Assembly: GCF_000241325.1 (NCBI RefSeq)
Contig: NZ_BAEI01000011.1
Coordinates: 62,001 to 126,000 of the forward strand
Source of the DNA: Gordonia polyisoprenivorans NBRC 16320 = JCM 10675
GTDB taxonomy: Bacteria; Actinomycetota; Actinomycetes; Mycobacteriales; Mycobacteriaceae
Length of the DNA: 64,000 bases
Direction: 5' to 3'
The notes beneath the pieces are model-generated. The model did not search any database, had not been told where the DNA came from, and saw only the letters and a list, made by a program, of their open reading frames with translations. Shown here one piece after another: positions 7,979 to 16,310 of this stretch (the stretch's first letter is position 1; every line of letters begins with the position of its first letter). The translations under genes and the position numbers were made by a program.

Positions 7979-9220
7979 ATGAGTTCTGGCACCTCGACTT
8001 CTTCCGACACCGATGTGGTCATCTGCTCCCCGCTGCGCACCCCGGTGGGCCGGATGGGTGGCGCGCTGGCGCCGCTGACCGTCACCGACCTGGCGACGAC
8101 ACTGCTACGCGAACTCGCCACGCGGACCGGCCTCGGAGAGGGCGATGTCGACGACGTCATCCTCGGACAGGGCTATGCCAACGGTGAGTCACCCGCCATC
8201 GGACGCATGGCCGCCCTCGACGCCGGTCTCGGTATCGGCGTGCCCGGCATGCAGGTGGACCGCCGATGTGGCTCGGGACTGCAGGCCATCCTCAATGGTG
8301 CCGCCCAGATCGCCTCCGGGGGAGCCGAATTGGTCATCGCCGGCGGTGCCGAATCGATGTCGAATGTCGAGCACTATGCGCTCGGCCTGCGGACTGGGGT
8401 GCGTCAGGGCGGCGTCGAGCTGATGGACCGCCTCGATCGCGGTCGCCTCACCGCGGGCGGACAGTCGCACCCGGTGCCCGGTGGAATGATCGAGACCGCC
8501 GAGAACCTGCGCAAGAAATACTCGCTGAGCCGCACCGAGCAGGACGAACTCGCGGTGCGCTCCCACGAAAGGGCCATTGCCGCACACGACGCCGGGCGCT
8601 TCGCCGACGAACTCGTGCCCGTCACCATCCCCGGGCGTCGCGGAAAACCCGACACCGTTGTCGACCGCGACGAGCACCCGCGTGCCGACGCCGACCTCGC
8701 GAGCCTGTCGAAACTGCGCGCCATCCGTTCCCGCATCGACCCCGACTCGACGGTCACCGCCGGTAACGCGTCCGGGCAGAACGACGGTGCGGCGATGTGC
8801 GTCGTCACCACCCGCGCCGGTGCCGAGAAGCGCGGTCTCACACCGCTTCTGGCGCTGCGTTCCTGGGCCGTCACCGGATGCGCCCCCGAGGAGATGGGAA
8901 TCGGACCGGTCGGCGCCACCGCCGCGGCGCTGGCCCGCGCCGGCCTGACCCTCGCCGACATGGATCTGATCGAGCTCAATGAAGCCTTCGCCGCACAGGT
9001 GCTCGCCGTTCTCGCCGAATGGGAGATCGACCCGACCGACGAACGCCTGAACCCCAACGGTTCCGGGATCTCGCTGGGACATCCGATCGGCGCGACCGGC
9101 GCCCGCATCCTGGCGACCGCGGCGTACGAGGCGCGGCGTCGAGACGCCCGCCACGTCCTGGAAACCATGTGTATCGGCGGCGGTCAGGGACTGGCCGCGG
9201 TGTTCGAGGTGATCCGATGA
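7979..9220 (+). CDS. pcaF: 3-oxoadipyl-CoA thiolase
   Basis: A 413-residue thiolase. The nucleophile Cys97 lies in MQVDRRCGSGLQA, the His loop is GISLGHPIGATG, and the second cysteine is in ETMCIGGGQG; NEAFAAQ is also present. Generic thiolases look alike, but the position as first gene of a pcaF-D-I-J operon points to cleavage of 3-oxoadipyl-CoA into succinyl-CoA and acetyl-CoA. The ATG lies 6 bases after a TAGCCT hexamer (7967-7972), so the mRNA may be leaderless. The stop overlaps the next start (ATGA). Confidence 0.88.
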   Translation: MSSGTSTSSDTDVVICSPLRTPVGRMGGALAPLTVTDLATTLLRELATRTGLGEGDVDDVILGQGYANGESPAIGRMAALDAGLGIGVPGMQVDRRCGSGLQAILNGAAQIASGGAELVIAGGAESMSNVEHYALGLRTGVRQGGVELMDRLDRGRLTAGGQSHPVPGGMIETAENLRKKYSLSRTEQDELAVRSHERAIAAHDAGRFADELVPVTIPGRRGKPDTVVDRDEHPRADADLASLSKLRAIRSRIDPDSTVTAGNASGQNDGAAMCVVTTRAGAEKRGLTPLLALRSWAVTGCAPEEMGIGPVGATAAALARAGLTLADMDLIELNEAFAAQVLAVLAEWEIDPTDERLNPNGSGISLGHPIGATGARILATAAYEARRRDARHVLETMCIGGGQGLAAVFEVIR

Positions 9221-9993
9221 GCGCGGTCGAGGTCGCATCGTATGTGAGTGGGCCCGCCGACGCCCCGGTCGTCGTGTTGTCGAACTCGCTGGGCTCCGAC
9301 CACCGGATGTGGGATGCCCAGGTCCCCGAACTCGAGAAGACCTTCCGAGTGGTGCGCTATGACACCCGGGGACACGGGGCGTCGCCGGTTCCGCAGGGGC
9401 CGTACGGGATCGACGACCTCGTCGACGATCTCGTCGCCCTGCTCGACCGCCTGGGCGTCGAGCGAGCGGCCATCGTGGGTCTCTCCCTTGGCGGGATGAC
9501 CGCGATGCGGGTCGCCGTGCGCAACCCGGATCGTGTGCGCAGCCTCGGATTGCTGTGTACCTCACCGTATCTGGGGCCGGCTACCGGGTGGACGGACCGC
9601 GCCGCGGTGGTCCGCGACGGTGGATCGGTCGCCGTCGCCGATGGCGTACTCAGCCGCTGGTTCAGTCCGGGATTCCTTGCCGACGAGGCGAATTCGGACC
9701 GATTGGCCTACTACCGGGACATGATCGCCGCCACCCCGGCCGAAGGGTACGCGGGCTGCTGCGAGGCCATCGCCGCGATGGATCAACGCGGCGAGATCTC
9801 CGCGATCACCGCACCCACCCTCGCGATCGCCGGCGCCGACGACCCGGCCACCCCGCCGCAGATGCTCGCCGACATCGTCGACGCCGTCGCCGACGGCACG
9901 CTGCTCGTCGTCGACGACGCGGCGCACCTGGCCAACGCCGAACAGCCCGCCATCATCACTGCCGCCCTCATCGAACATCTGGAGAAGTCATGA
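9217..9993 (+). CDS. pcaD: 3-oxoadipate enol-lactonase
   Basis: A 258-residue alpha/beta hydrolase with the nucleophile elbow VGLSLGGM (Ser90), YDTRGHGAS near residue 48, an acid in AGADDPATPP and a histidine in DDAAHLANAEQP, completing a Ser-Asp-His triad. Length and order match PcaD, which opens 3-oxoadipate enol-lactone to 3-oxoadipate. It receives the product of CatC (muconolactone isomerase), encoded at 23414-23698. In many actinobacteria PcaD is fused to PcaC; here it stands alone and no pcaC is present, consistent with use in the catechol branch. It overlaps both neighbours by ATGA. Confidence 0.88.
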   Translation: MSAVEVASYVSGPADAPVVVLSNSLGSDHRMWDAQVPELEKTFRVVRYDTRGHGASPVPQGPYGIDDLVDDLVALLDRLGVERAAIVGLSLGGMTAMRVAVRNPDRVRSLGLLCTSPYLGPATGWTDRAAVVRDGGSVAVADGVLSRWFSPGFLADEANSDRLAYYRDMIAATPAEGYAGCCEAIAAMDQRGEISAITAPTLAIAGADDPATPPQMLADIVDAVADGTLLVVDDAAHLANAEQPAIITAALIEHLEKS

Positions 9994-10772
9994 GCATCAA
10001 CAAGGTTGCCGCGTCCGCCGCCGAGGCAGTCGCCGACATTCCCGACGGCGCGAGTCTCGCGGTCGGCGGATTCGGGCTCTCCGGAATCCCCAAGTTCCTC
10101 ATCGACGCGCTGCTCGCCCAGGGTGCCGGAAACCTCACCATCGTCAGCAACAACTGTGGCGTCGACGGCGCCGGCCTCGGACTCCTGTTGGAGGCCAGGC
10201 GGATCGACAAGGTGATCGCCTCTTACATCGGAGAGAACAAGGAATTCGGCCGTCAGTTCCTCGCCGGTGAGGTCACCGTCGAGCTCACCCCACAGGGGAC
10301 GCTGGCCGAACGGATGCGCGCCGGCGGCAGCGGAATCGGCGCGTTCTTCACGCCGACCGGCGTCGGTACCCTCGTCGCCGACGGTGGTCTGCCGTGGCGA
10401 TACAACTCCGACGGCTCGGTCGCGCTGGCGTCGCCGGCCAAGGAGGTCCGCACCTTCAACGGTCAGGAGATGGTGCTCGAGGAGTCCATCGTCACCGACT
10501 ACGCGCTGGTGCGCGCCGCCGTCGTCGACACGGCGGGCAACTGCTGCTTCCACGCCGCCGCCCGCAACTTCAATCCGCCCGCCGCGATGTCGGGGCGCAT
10601 CACCATCGTCGAAGCCGAGAAGGTGGTGGAGGTCGGTGAACTCGGCCCCGATCAGATCCACCTGCCGGGGATCTTCGTCAAACGGATCGTCGCGCTCACC
10701 CCGGAACAGGCCGCAGACAAGGGAATCGAGCACCGCACCATCCGTGAGCGGCCCGCGGCCGTCTCGGCGTGA
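9990..10772 (+). CDS. pcaI: 3-oxoacid (3-oxoadipate) CoA-transferase subunit A
   Basis: A 260-residue subunit alpha of a class I CoA-transferase. It begins [20 protein letters not shown] and has the [19 protein letters not shown] glycine-rich CoA-binding loop, [11 protein letters not shown], and a [11 protein letters not shown] tail. With the PcaJ subunit it moves CoA from succinyl-CoA to 3-oxoadipate. It overlaps pcaD by ATGA and is separated from pcaJ by 52 bp, which contain a good ribosome site (GAGGAG). Family members also act on acetoacetate (ScoA), but the operon argues for 3-oxoadipate. Confidence 0.88.
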   Translation: MSINKVAASAAEAVADIPDGASLAVGGFGLSGIPKFLIDALLAQGAGNLTIVSNNCGVDGAGLGLLLEARRIDKVIASYIGENKEFGRQFLAGEVTVELTPQGTLAERMRAGGSGIGAFFTPTGVGTLVADGGLPWRYNSDGSVALASPAKEVRTFNGQEMVLEESIVTDYALVRAAVVDTAGNCCFHAAARNFNPPAAMSGRITIVEAEKVVEVGELGPDQIHLPGIFVKRIVALTPEQAADKGIEHRTIRERPAAVSA

Positions 10773-10824
10773 TCTCCCGACCTGCCCGATCGACTGTCAC
10801 CCAACACTTTCCGAGGAGAACACC

Positions 10825-11523
10825 ATGACCTGGACCCGCACCGAGATGGCTGCCCGCGCGGCACGTGAGTTGCGTCCCGGCGACTACGTCAATCTGGGGA
10901 TCGGGCTGCCGACGCTCATCCCCGATCACATGCCCGCCGATTCCGACATCGTGCTGCACGCCGAGAACGGCATCCTCGGGGTGGGGCCGTTCCCGTACGA
11001 CGACGAGGTCGATCCCGATCTGATCAATGCGGGCAAGCAAACCGTGTCGGTGCTGCCCGGCGCGTCGTATTTCGATTCCGCCACCAGCTTCTCGATGATC
11101 CGCGGCGGTCACGTCGACGTCGCGGTCCTCGGTGGCATGCAGGTGTCGGCGAACGGTGATCTGGCCAACTGGATGGTGCCCGGGGCCATGGTCAAGGGCA
11201 TCGGCGGTGCCATGGATCTTGTCAACGGCGCCGGACAGGTCATCGTGCTGATGGAGCACGTCAGCAAGAAGGGTGACCCGAAGCTCGTCGCGGAGTGTTC
11301 GTTGCCGCTGACCGGCAAGGCCGTGGTGAGCAGGGTGATCACCGATCTCGGTGTCTTCGACGTCACCGGAACGGGATTCGACGTCGTCGAATTGGCCCCG
11401 GGGGTGGAGTTCTCCGATGTGGAGGCGAAGACCGGTGCGACCGTCGTCGACAAAACCGACCTCAATGGTCAGGATCGCGACGCCGCCAACTCCGACCTCG
11501 ACCGCAGCCCGAGCTTGGCGTAG
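10825..11523 (+). CDS. pcaJ: 3-oxoacid (3-oxoadipate) CoA-transferase subunit B
   Basis: A 232-residue subunit beta of a class I CoA-transferase. [14 protein letters not shown] and [13 protein letters not shown] are visible; the Glu in AENG is the residue that forms the CoA thioester in this family. [18 protein letters not shown] also matches. The reading frame runs 55 bp into the 3' end of the convergent LAL regulator gene, giving the extra tail [19 protein letters not shown] beyond the usual family end. That suggests the original stop has been lost or that the two genes collided by deletion. Confidence 0.88.
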   Translation: MTWTRTEMAARAARELRPGDYVNLGIGLPTLIPDHMPADSDIVLHAENGILGVGPFPYDDEVDPDLINAGKQTVSVLPGASYFDSATSFSMIRGGHVDVAVLGGMQVSANGDLANWMVPGAMVKGIGGAMDLVNGAGQVIVLMEHVSKKGDPKLVAECSLPLTGKAVVSRVITDLGVFDVTGTGFDVVELAPGVEFSDVEAKTGATVVDKTDLNGQDRDAANSDLDRSPSLA

Positions 11524-13991
11524 ATGCGGGTGAGGTGGTACTGCACGGTCTTGGGTGAAATGTACAGTTCGGCAGCCACTTCCCGGTTCGACAGTCCGCG
11601 CGCGACGAGGGTCGCGACGGCCTCTTCCTGAGGGGTCAGGTCGGTGACGTCACGCTCGGTGCGGTGGGAGGCGCCGGCATGGCCGGTGTGCACCCCGCCC
11701 GCCTTCAGCTCCCGATCACACCGCTCGACATACGTTGTCGCACCGAGGGAATGGTAGATCTCGCGCGCGGTGGCCATGACGGTGTCGGCGGCTCGGCGTT
11801 TGCCTGCACGTCGTAGCGTCTGGCCGTAGGCGAAGTTCACGCGCGCGAGGTCGTAACGCAGCGGCAGGCCCTCCAACAGCTCCAGTGACCGCTCGAATGT
11901 CCTTCGAGCACCGTGGATGTCGCCGGTGGAACCGAGGAGCCGGGCCCGGGCATAGCCGAGTCGTGCTGCCGCCGATCGATGGCCGCGCGCCGCGGTACGT
12001 TTCTCGAACGGTGTGAGCAGGGCGTCGGCCTCGTCGAGCCGGCCGTCGACGACGAGCGCGTTGGCGAGGACGTCGACCCACGGCCACCATCCGGGCTCGA
12101 CGAGAGCGGGGGTGTCTTTGGCCATCTGCCGCAAGGGTTCGAGCGTGCGGATCACCTTGCCGTAATCGGCAGCGGCCTCGGCGAGTTGCGCTCGAGCGAG
12201 CAGCATCGGTATCCGCATGATCTCGTAGTCGCCCGCCGGTGCCGCCGCCCGGTCGGCCGCGTCGTGGGCGGATGACCAGTCTCCGCGGAGCGAATGAATC
12301 TGCGCCGCAGTCCAGTTCAGCAGGGGTGTGGCCAGCTCGATGCCCCCGCGGTCGGCGAGTTCGCGCCCCCGCTCCACGGTGACGAGCGCGGTGTCCCAAT
12401 CGCCCGTGAGGAACTCGACGCGAGCGAGCCACGCCAACGACCAGAGAGAGATCCGGTTGGAGCCGCCGAGAGCGGCCATGGAGACCGCGGTCTCCAGATG
12501 GCTTCGGGCGCTGCCGATGTCGTCGATGCCGAGTTCGAGCCAGCCGCGGCCCATGGAGACGCGCTGCGCCTGAGGTCCGAAACGCACGCGTTCGGCGAGG
12601 TCGGTGTACGAGGCGACGGCGCCGGTCGTATCTCCCGACCACGCCTGTCCGAGACCGCGGATGACCGCGGCCTCGATTCCGGCGGGGGAGTTGTCGCCGG
12701 CCATCTCGATGGCCCGATCGGCCCAGTCGACGAGTTCGTCCCCGCGGCAGCGAACGAGATTGTGCAGGACGAAGCGCTGCGCGATCAGTGCAGCAACGTC
12801 GGGTTCGCGCTCGAAACTGACTATTCCCCAGGCGCGTTCGAGTCGGAGGTGCGCGTCAGCAGACCGGCCACGCAGGATGGCGAGATATGCCAGGGTGGCG
12901 TTGCGCAGCGCGGTCTCTCGCAGGCTCTCCACGATCGGCACATACGACGCCGCGCTCACACAGTCACCTGCGGCCAGCAATGCATCCACCGACAGGGTGG
13001 TGCGTTGGTCACTGCGAAGCCGATCCGAGGTCAGACGACCGGCTTGTCGATAGAGTTCGGCGGCCGCTGCCCACTCGCCGTCGGTGGCGCGGGCGTGGGC
13101 GAGCGCGTCGAGTTCGTCGGCGAGCGCGGCGTCGGGGACCGGGGTGGCGGCGACACGATGATTGAGCCTGTGTACCGGATCGGTCACCAGATCGGCGGCG
13201 CGGCGATGCATCTCGCCGACGCGACGGATTCCCATCACCTCGAGCACTGCGGCCTGTATCAGCGGTCCGGCGACCCGGGGATGCGCGTCGGCCGGCACCA
13301 GAGCGGCCGGAGCCTGGACGAGCCCGGTGCGCAGGGCGTCGTCGAGTGCGCCCAGCGGATCGGTGATATCTGCCAATTCGATTGCCACGCCCAGGGACTC
13401 GTTCTCGTGGAGAATGCATAGGGCTTCGATGAGTCGGCGGGCGGGCGTGGGGCATGCCTCGAGTTCTTCGCGGACCGAGTTGACGATGTATCCGGGCGCG
13501 GGAAGTGCGATGCCCGCCTGTGACCAGGCCCGCCCCGGCAGTTCGTCCAGCAGACTCAGAATGTCGCGCGGATTGCCTCCGGTGTGGTGGGTGAGCGTGT
13601 CGACAACCGTCGGATGAACCACGCGTGCGCGGGCCGTCGCCAGGGCGGCCACCGCGTCGCGATCCAGCCCGGCGAGTGGCATCACATCGGGCAGGAATGA
13701 CATCAGTGCCGGCGTTTCATGCGTGGCGGTGAGAAGGACGAGGTGCGCGTCGTCATTCTCACCGATGACCTCGGTGAGTTCCGTTGCGTCGAGATTGTCG
13801 GCGTCGTCGATCGTGCGAATCGACAGGTCCTGCTGCGGCGCGAGTTGCGCGACATGGCGTAGCAGCGTGCTCTTGCCGATGCCGGCCGCGCCGGTGACCA
13901 GGAGGTAGGACGTCTGTGTCAGCTGAGCTGCGCGCTCGAGGATCTCGCCGACCTCGCGATCACGACCGATACAACCGGCCTCGATGATCAT
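11469..13991 (-). CDS. LuxR-type (LAL/MalT-like) ATP-binding transcriptional regulator
   Basis: A roughly 840-residue protein. It has an N-terminal STAND-type ATPase domain (Walker [14 protein letters not shown] near residue 37, LVLLTATHE near 80), a long helical TPR-like middle (about 320-740), and a C-terminal LuxR helix-turn-helix ([20 protein letters not shown], then [20 protein letters not shown]). LAL proteins switch conformation on ATP and ligand binding and act as activators. The ATG at 13991 has AGGA seven bases upstream; a GTG two codons earlier (13997) is possible. It converges on and overlaps pcaJ. No divergent partner gene exists upstream, only repeats, so its target is unclear; nearby pca genes are one possibility. 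Confidence 0.85.
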   Translation of the reverse strand: MIIEAGCIGRDREVGEILERAAQLTQTSYLLVTGAAGIGKSTLLRHVAQLAPQQDLSIRTIDDADNLDATELTEVIGENDDAHLVLLTATHETPALMSFLPDVMPLAGLDRDAVAALATARARVVHPTVVDTLTHHTGGNPRDILSLLDELPGRAWSQAGIALPAPGYIVNSVREELEACPTPARRLIEALCILHENESLGVAIELADITDPLGALDDALRTGLVQAPAALVPADAHPRVAGPLIQAAVLEVMGIRRVGEMHRRAADLVTDPVHRLNHRVAATPVPDAALADELDALAHARATDGEWAAAAELYRQAGRLTSDRLRSDQRTTLSVDALLAAGDCVSAASYVPIVESLRETALRNATLAYLAILRGRSADAHLRLERAWGIVSFEREPDVAALIAQRFVLHNLVRCRGDELVDWADRAIEMAGDNSPAGIEAAVIRGLGQAWSGDTTGAVASYTDLAERVRFGPQAQRVSMGRGWLELGIDDIGSARSHLETAVSMAALGGSNRISLWSLAWLARVEFLTGDWDTALVTVERGRELADRGGIELATPLLNWTAAQIHSLRGDWSSAHDAADRAAAPAGDYEIMRIPMLLARAQLAEAAADYGKVIRTLEPLRQMAKDTPALVEPGWWPWVDVLANALVVDGRLDEADALLTPFEKRTAARGHRSAAARLGYARARLLGSTGDIHGARRTFERSLELLEGLPLRYDLARVNFAYGQTLRRAGKRRAADTVMATAREIYHSLGATTYVERCDRELKAGGVHTGHAGASHRTERDVTDLTPQEEAVATLVARGLSNREVAAELYISPKTVQYHLTRIYAKLGLRSRSELAASRS

Positions 13992-14210
13992 CCCCACATC
14001 CTAGTTGCGTCCCTTCCGGAGGAGCGGGTGTTTCACCCAGGGGCCTTGGCGCCCTTCCCCGACGACCGAGCCGCCCCTCCCCCCGATGGTCGAGGTGCGC
14101 CCATTTTCTGGTGGTCGAGGCGTCCCCCCGATGGTCGAGGTGTGAGGCGCGTGCGCCGAGCCTCGAGACCTCTTGCACCACAGCTGGTTCCACCCCACAA
14201 CGAAACCCCG
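13992..14210. other. Intergenic repeat region left of DUF222 copy 1
   Basis: About 220 bp without a gene. It contains partial GGTCGAGG repeat cores at 14088-14100 and 14113-14120, then one full 38-bp repeat at 14133-14170. The rest matches the 3' flank of the second DUF222 copy (36887-36930), including a GGAACCAGCTGTGG stretch (read on the opposite strand here). Confidence 0.7.
14133..14170 (-). repeat. 38-bp dispersed repeat, type A
   Basis: Reads GGTCGAGGTG ... CCTCGAGACC on the plus strand, 38 bp. It is the inverse of the copy at 15999-16036 and caps the 3' side of DUF222 copy 1. Confidence 0.8.
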
Positions 14211-15791
14211 TCACCGCGGATACGTGACAATCACCTGCCCCGTCCGTCGGCTCCGCCACTGCACCCGCCGATCGGTGTAGAGCGTCGGCACCCACTCGGC
14301 GAGATGTTTGCGCTGATGATCAGCCCGACACAACGGGATCAGATCACCGAGCACCGTCCAGCCTCCGGCCTCGGGGTCGGCATGGTTGAACGGCCGCCAG
14401 TGGTCGAGGTCGCACAGGTGTGACGGCGTTCCGCAGTAGGGGTATCGGCACCAGGCGTCGTTGGCGAGCACCTCAGCGCGCAGTGTGGCGCTGGGTGCAT
14501 AGGTCAATGCCCCAGGTGGTGGCACGGTGTGACCGCCGTGTCCGGTGGGATCCGCCGGTGGGGCTTGGGGTCGGTCGGAGATCTGCGGGATCAACGGACC
14601 AGCCGCACGCACGGATTCCGGGTAATGAATCGTCTTCGCGACCTCGGCCAAAGTCGTGGCGTAATCGCGGTCGATCGGCCCGTAACCCTGCAACCGCGGT
14701 ACGAGAATCCCGTCCGGGTCAGAGACCACCGTCAACACGGGCGCACTCGGCACCACCAGCGCCCGCCCGAATGCCACCGGCACCTCATCACAGGTCGGCT
14801 CATCCATGGGGTCGGGGATCTCGGGTTCGACGACCGGCTCCACCAACTCGACTTCGGGAGCGTCGGCATCGGCGGGTTCGGGTAGCAGGTCGTCCCACGC
14901 TGCCGCGTCCTCGGCGTCAGCGGGTGTCTCGGCCGACCCGTTGCTGTCGGTGCCGCCTCCTCGTTTCGGGCAATCATCTTGTCCGCATTCGCAGTCGAGG
15001 TGCGCGCCGGGCACGCCGGTGATCTCCCCGAGTGCGATCACCCGCAGCGACCCCACTCGACGCGGGTCCTTACGGCAGGTCCGTTCATCGATGAGCGCGT
15101 TGATCTGCGTTGTGAGAAACACCCCGTAATGCGCCGGGACGACCGCATCCAGAGCGGAGTGCCCCGCAACATCAGGGGTGATGGTCACATTTCCCACCAG
15201 ATCGGTGATGGTGTCGCGGTCCTCGATGACACTGTCGGGGTTCATCGAAATCAGTGCGGCGTCGAGTTGTTGCGAAAGCACCGGGTCGGTCGTCGCCCGA
15301 GACCCGTATTCCAGGACGATCTCTTCGAACGACATCTCCTCGTTCTCCCCGGCCTCGACGGTGTCGGTGTCGGTGGTGTCGATATTCTCGCCACGCTGCG
15401 CGGCCCGCGCCATGATCGAAGCCCGATTCGTCGACAGTTCCCCGTTCAGATAGGCGGCACGGATCAGCGGGAACTTCTCCAACAGCTCCGCCAACGCCAC
15501 CCAACTCCCGGCCTTGCTACGGGAGACCTTGAACTGCAACGACACCTCGGCGCGTGCGAGTTTGTCGGCGTGCTCGATCACCGAACCCCACACACCGGTC
15601 TCGGGCCGCCCGGCCAGATGCTCGCGATACACCTGCTCTGCCAGTGCGGCGGCTGCCAGGACCGTCCGGGCCTCGTGCTGACGCGATTGGCGCAACAAAT
15701 CCGGGCCGGTCTCGATGAGCTCGTCGCGCGACATCGACGTGATCGCGGCGGCGTCGGCATCCGGATCGGTGAACGTCAACACACTCGACAT
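14211..15791 (-). CDS. DUF222/HNH endonuclease-like protein (13E12 family), copy 1
   Basis: A 526-residue protein. The N-terminal two thirds are a DUF222 domain (MSRDELIETGPDLLRQSR, FKVSRSKAGSWVALAELLEK, AAYLNGELSTNRASIMARAA), followed by an acidic, proline-rich variable stretch (about 300-375). The C-terminus is an HNH nuclease domain: CRYPYCGTPSHLCDLDHWRP and LIPLCRADHQRKH. Start taken at MSSVLTFTD, which has GGAGGTT upstream; longer versions lack a ribosome site. It is nearly identical over long stretches to the gene at 35249-36886. Family function is not established; members are abundant repeats in mycolate actinobacteria. Confidence 0.85.
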   Translation of the reverse strand: MSSVLTFTDPDADAAAITSMSRDELIETGPDLLRQSRQHEARTVLAAAALAEQVYREHLAGRPETGVWGSVIEHADKLARAEVSLQFKVSRSKAGSWVALAELLEKFPLIRAAYLNGELSTNRASIMARAAQRGENIDTTDTDTVEAGENEEMSFEEIVLEYGSRATTDPVLSQQLDAALISMNPDSVIEDRDTITDLVGNVTITPDVAGHSALDAVVPAHYGVFLTTQINALIDERTCRKDPRRVGSLRVIALGEITGVPGAHLDCECGQDDCPKRGGGTDSNGSAETPADAEDAAAWDDLLPEPADADAPEVELVEPVVEPEIPDPMDEPTCDEVPVAFGRALVVPSAPVLTVVSDPDGILVPRLQGYGPIDRDYATTLAEVAKTIHYPESVRAAGPLIPQISDRPQAPPADPTGHGGHTVPPPGALTYAPSATLRAEVLANDAWCRYPYCGTPSHLCDLDHWRPFNHADPEAGGWTVLGDLIPLCRADHQRKHLAEWVPTLYTDRRVQWRSRRTGQVIVTYPR

Positions 15792-15998
15792 CCGAACAAC
15801 CTCCCCTCCGCAGCGATCGAACCTTATGGGCACAAGTGTACGAAGTGGTACCGACAAAGCCGGTCCAACCAACGCCGGACCGGGGAAATCTGTGGACAAC
15901 TTTTTCTACTCATCGACCGGGCGTCGAATTACGTCGACCGGGCGCTCTGTTGCGTCGAGTGGGTAGTGGATGTGGTTGCGATACTTGTCATCTCGCCG

Positions 15999-16036
15999 GG
16001 TCTCGAGGCTCGCCGCACGCGGCTCGCACCTCGACC
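15999..16036 (+). repeat. 38-bp dispersed repeat, type A
   Basis: Starts GGTCTCGAGGCTCGCCGCAC and ends GCTCGCACCTCGACC. It forms the outer end of DUF222 unit 1. The sequence is internally palindromic (GAGG..CCTC, CCGCACGCGG). Confidence 0.85.
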
Positions 16037-16104
16037 ACCGGGGGAAGGGTCGACCATTGGTCAGGAAATGCGCCGTCGTTCTACCCTGGACCTTTCCATC
16101 CGAT

Positions 16105-16145
16105 GGTCGAGGTGCCGAGGAGCGCCAGCGACGAGCCTCGAGACC
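16105..16145 (-). repeat. 41-bp dispersed repeat, type B
   Basis: Same ends as the 38-bp class (GGTCGAGGTG and CCTCGAGACC), but with a different, 3-bp longer middle (CCGAGGAGCGCCAGCGACGA). Confidence 0.85.
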
Positions 16146-16202
16146 CCTCTCACCGATCAGTTTCCGCACCACCCGTCGAACCGAACCAGCACCGGCGCAG
16201 GC

Positions 16203-16240
16203 GGTCTCGAGGCGCGCCGCACGCGGCTCGCACCTCGACC
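16203..16240 (+). repeat. 38-bp dispersed repeat, type A
   Basis: Differs from the 15999 copy by one base near position 11 of the unit (GGTCTCGAGGCGCG). It lies 70 bp downstream of the ben operon stop and could act as a hairpin in the 3' region of the transcript. Confidence 0.85.
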
Positions 16241-16310
16241 ACCGGGGGAAGGATAAACGCCGGAGGGTGGAAGGGATCGATGACCCGGGGGAGATCTCGA
16301 CCCGGCGGGG

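Larger units (their letters stand above)
14133..16036 (-). mobile_element. DUF222/HNH unit, copy 1, bounded by 38-bp inverted repeats
   Basis: The unit consists of a DUF222/HNH gene with about 200 bp of conserved flanking DNA, ending at both sides in a short repeat of the GGTCTCGAGG...CACCTCGACC family in opposite orientation (14133-14170 and 15999-16036). The second unit at 35021-36968 has the same layout, inverted. The arrangement resembles the REP13E12 units of M. tuberculosis. No transposase is present, so mobility is inferred only from duplication and boundaries. Confidence 0.55.
15792..16310. other. Gene-free repeat region between DUF222 copy 1 and ben operon
   Basis: About 520 bp. The part from 15792 to about 15998 is homologous to the upstream flank of DUF222 copy 2 (35059-35248), including the TACACTTGTGCCCATA stretch (read on the opposite strand here) and a GTTGTCCACAG-like site. 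Beyond that are three short repeats (15999-16036, 16105-16145, 16203-16240). No further coding sequence is supported. Confidence 0.75.

Noticed and set aside
8189..9565. 458-codon minus-strand frame opposite pcaF/pcaD
   Set aside because: Antisense shadow of two well-supported enzymes.
14001..16250. CRISPR array in the repeat region
   Set aside because: Repeats occur in both orientations with irregular spacing and no cas genes are present.
14979..16256. Plus-strand frame of 425 codons opposite DUF222 copy 1
   Set aside because: Runs from antisense coding into the repeat cluster; composition typical of a shadow.
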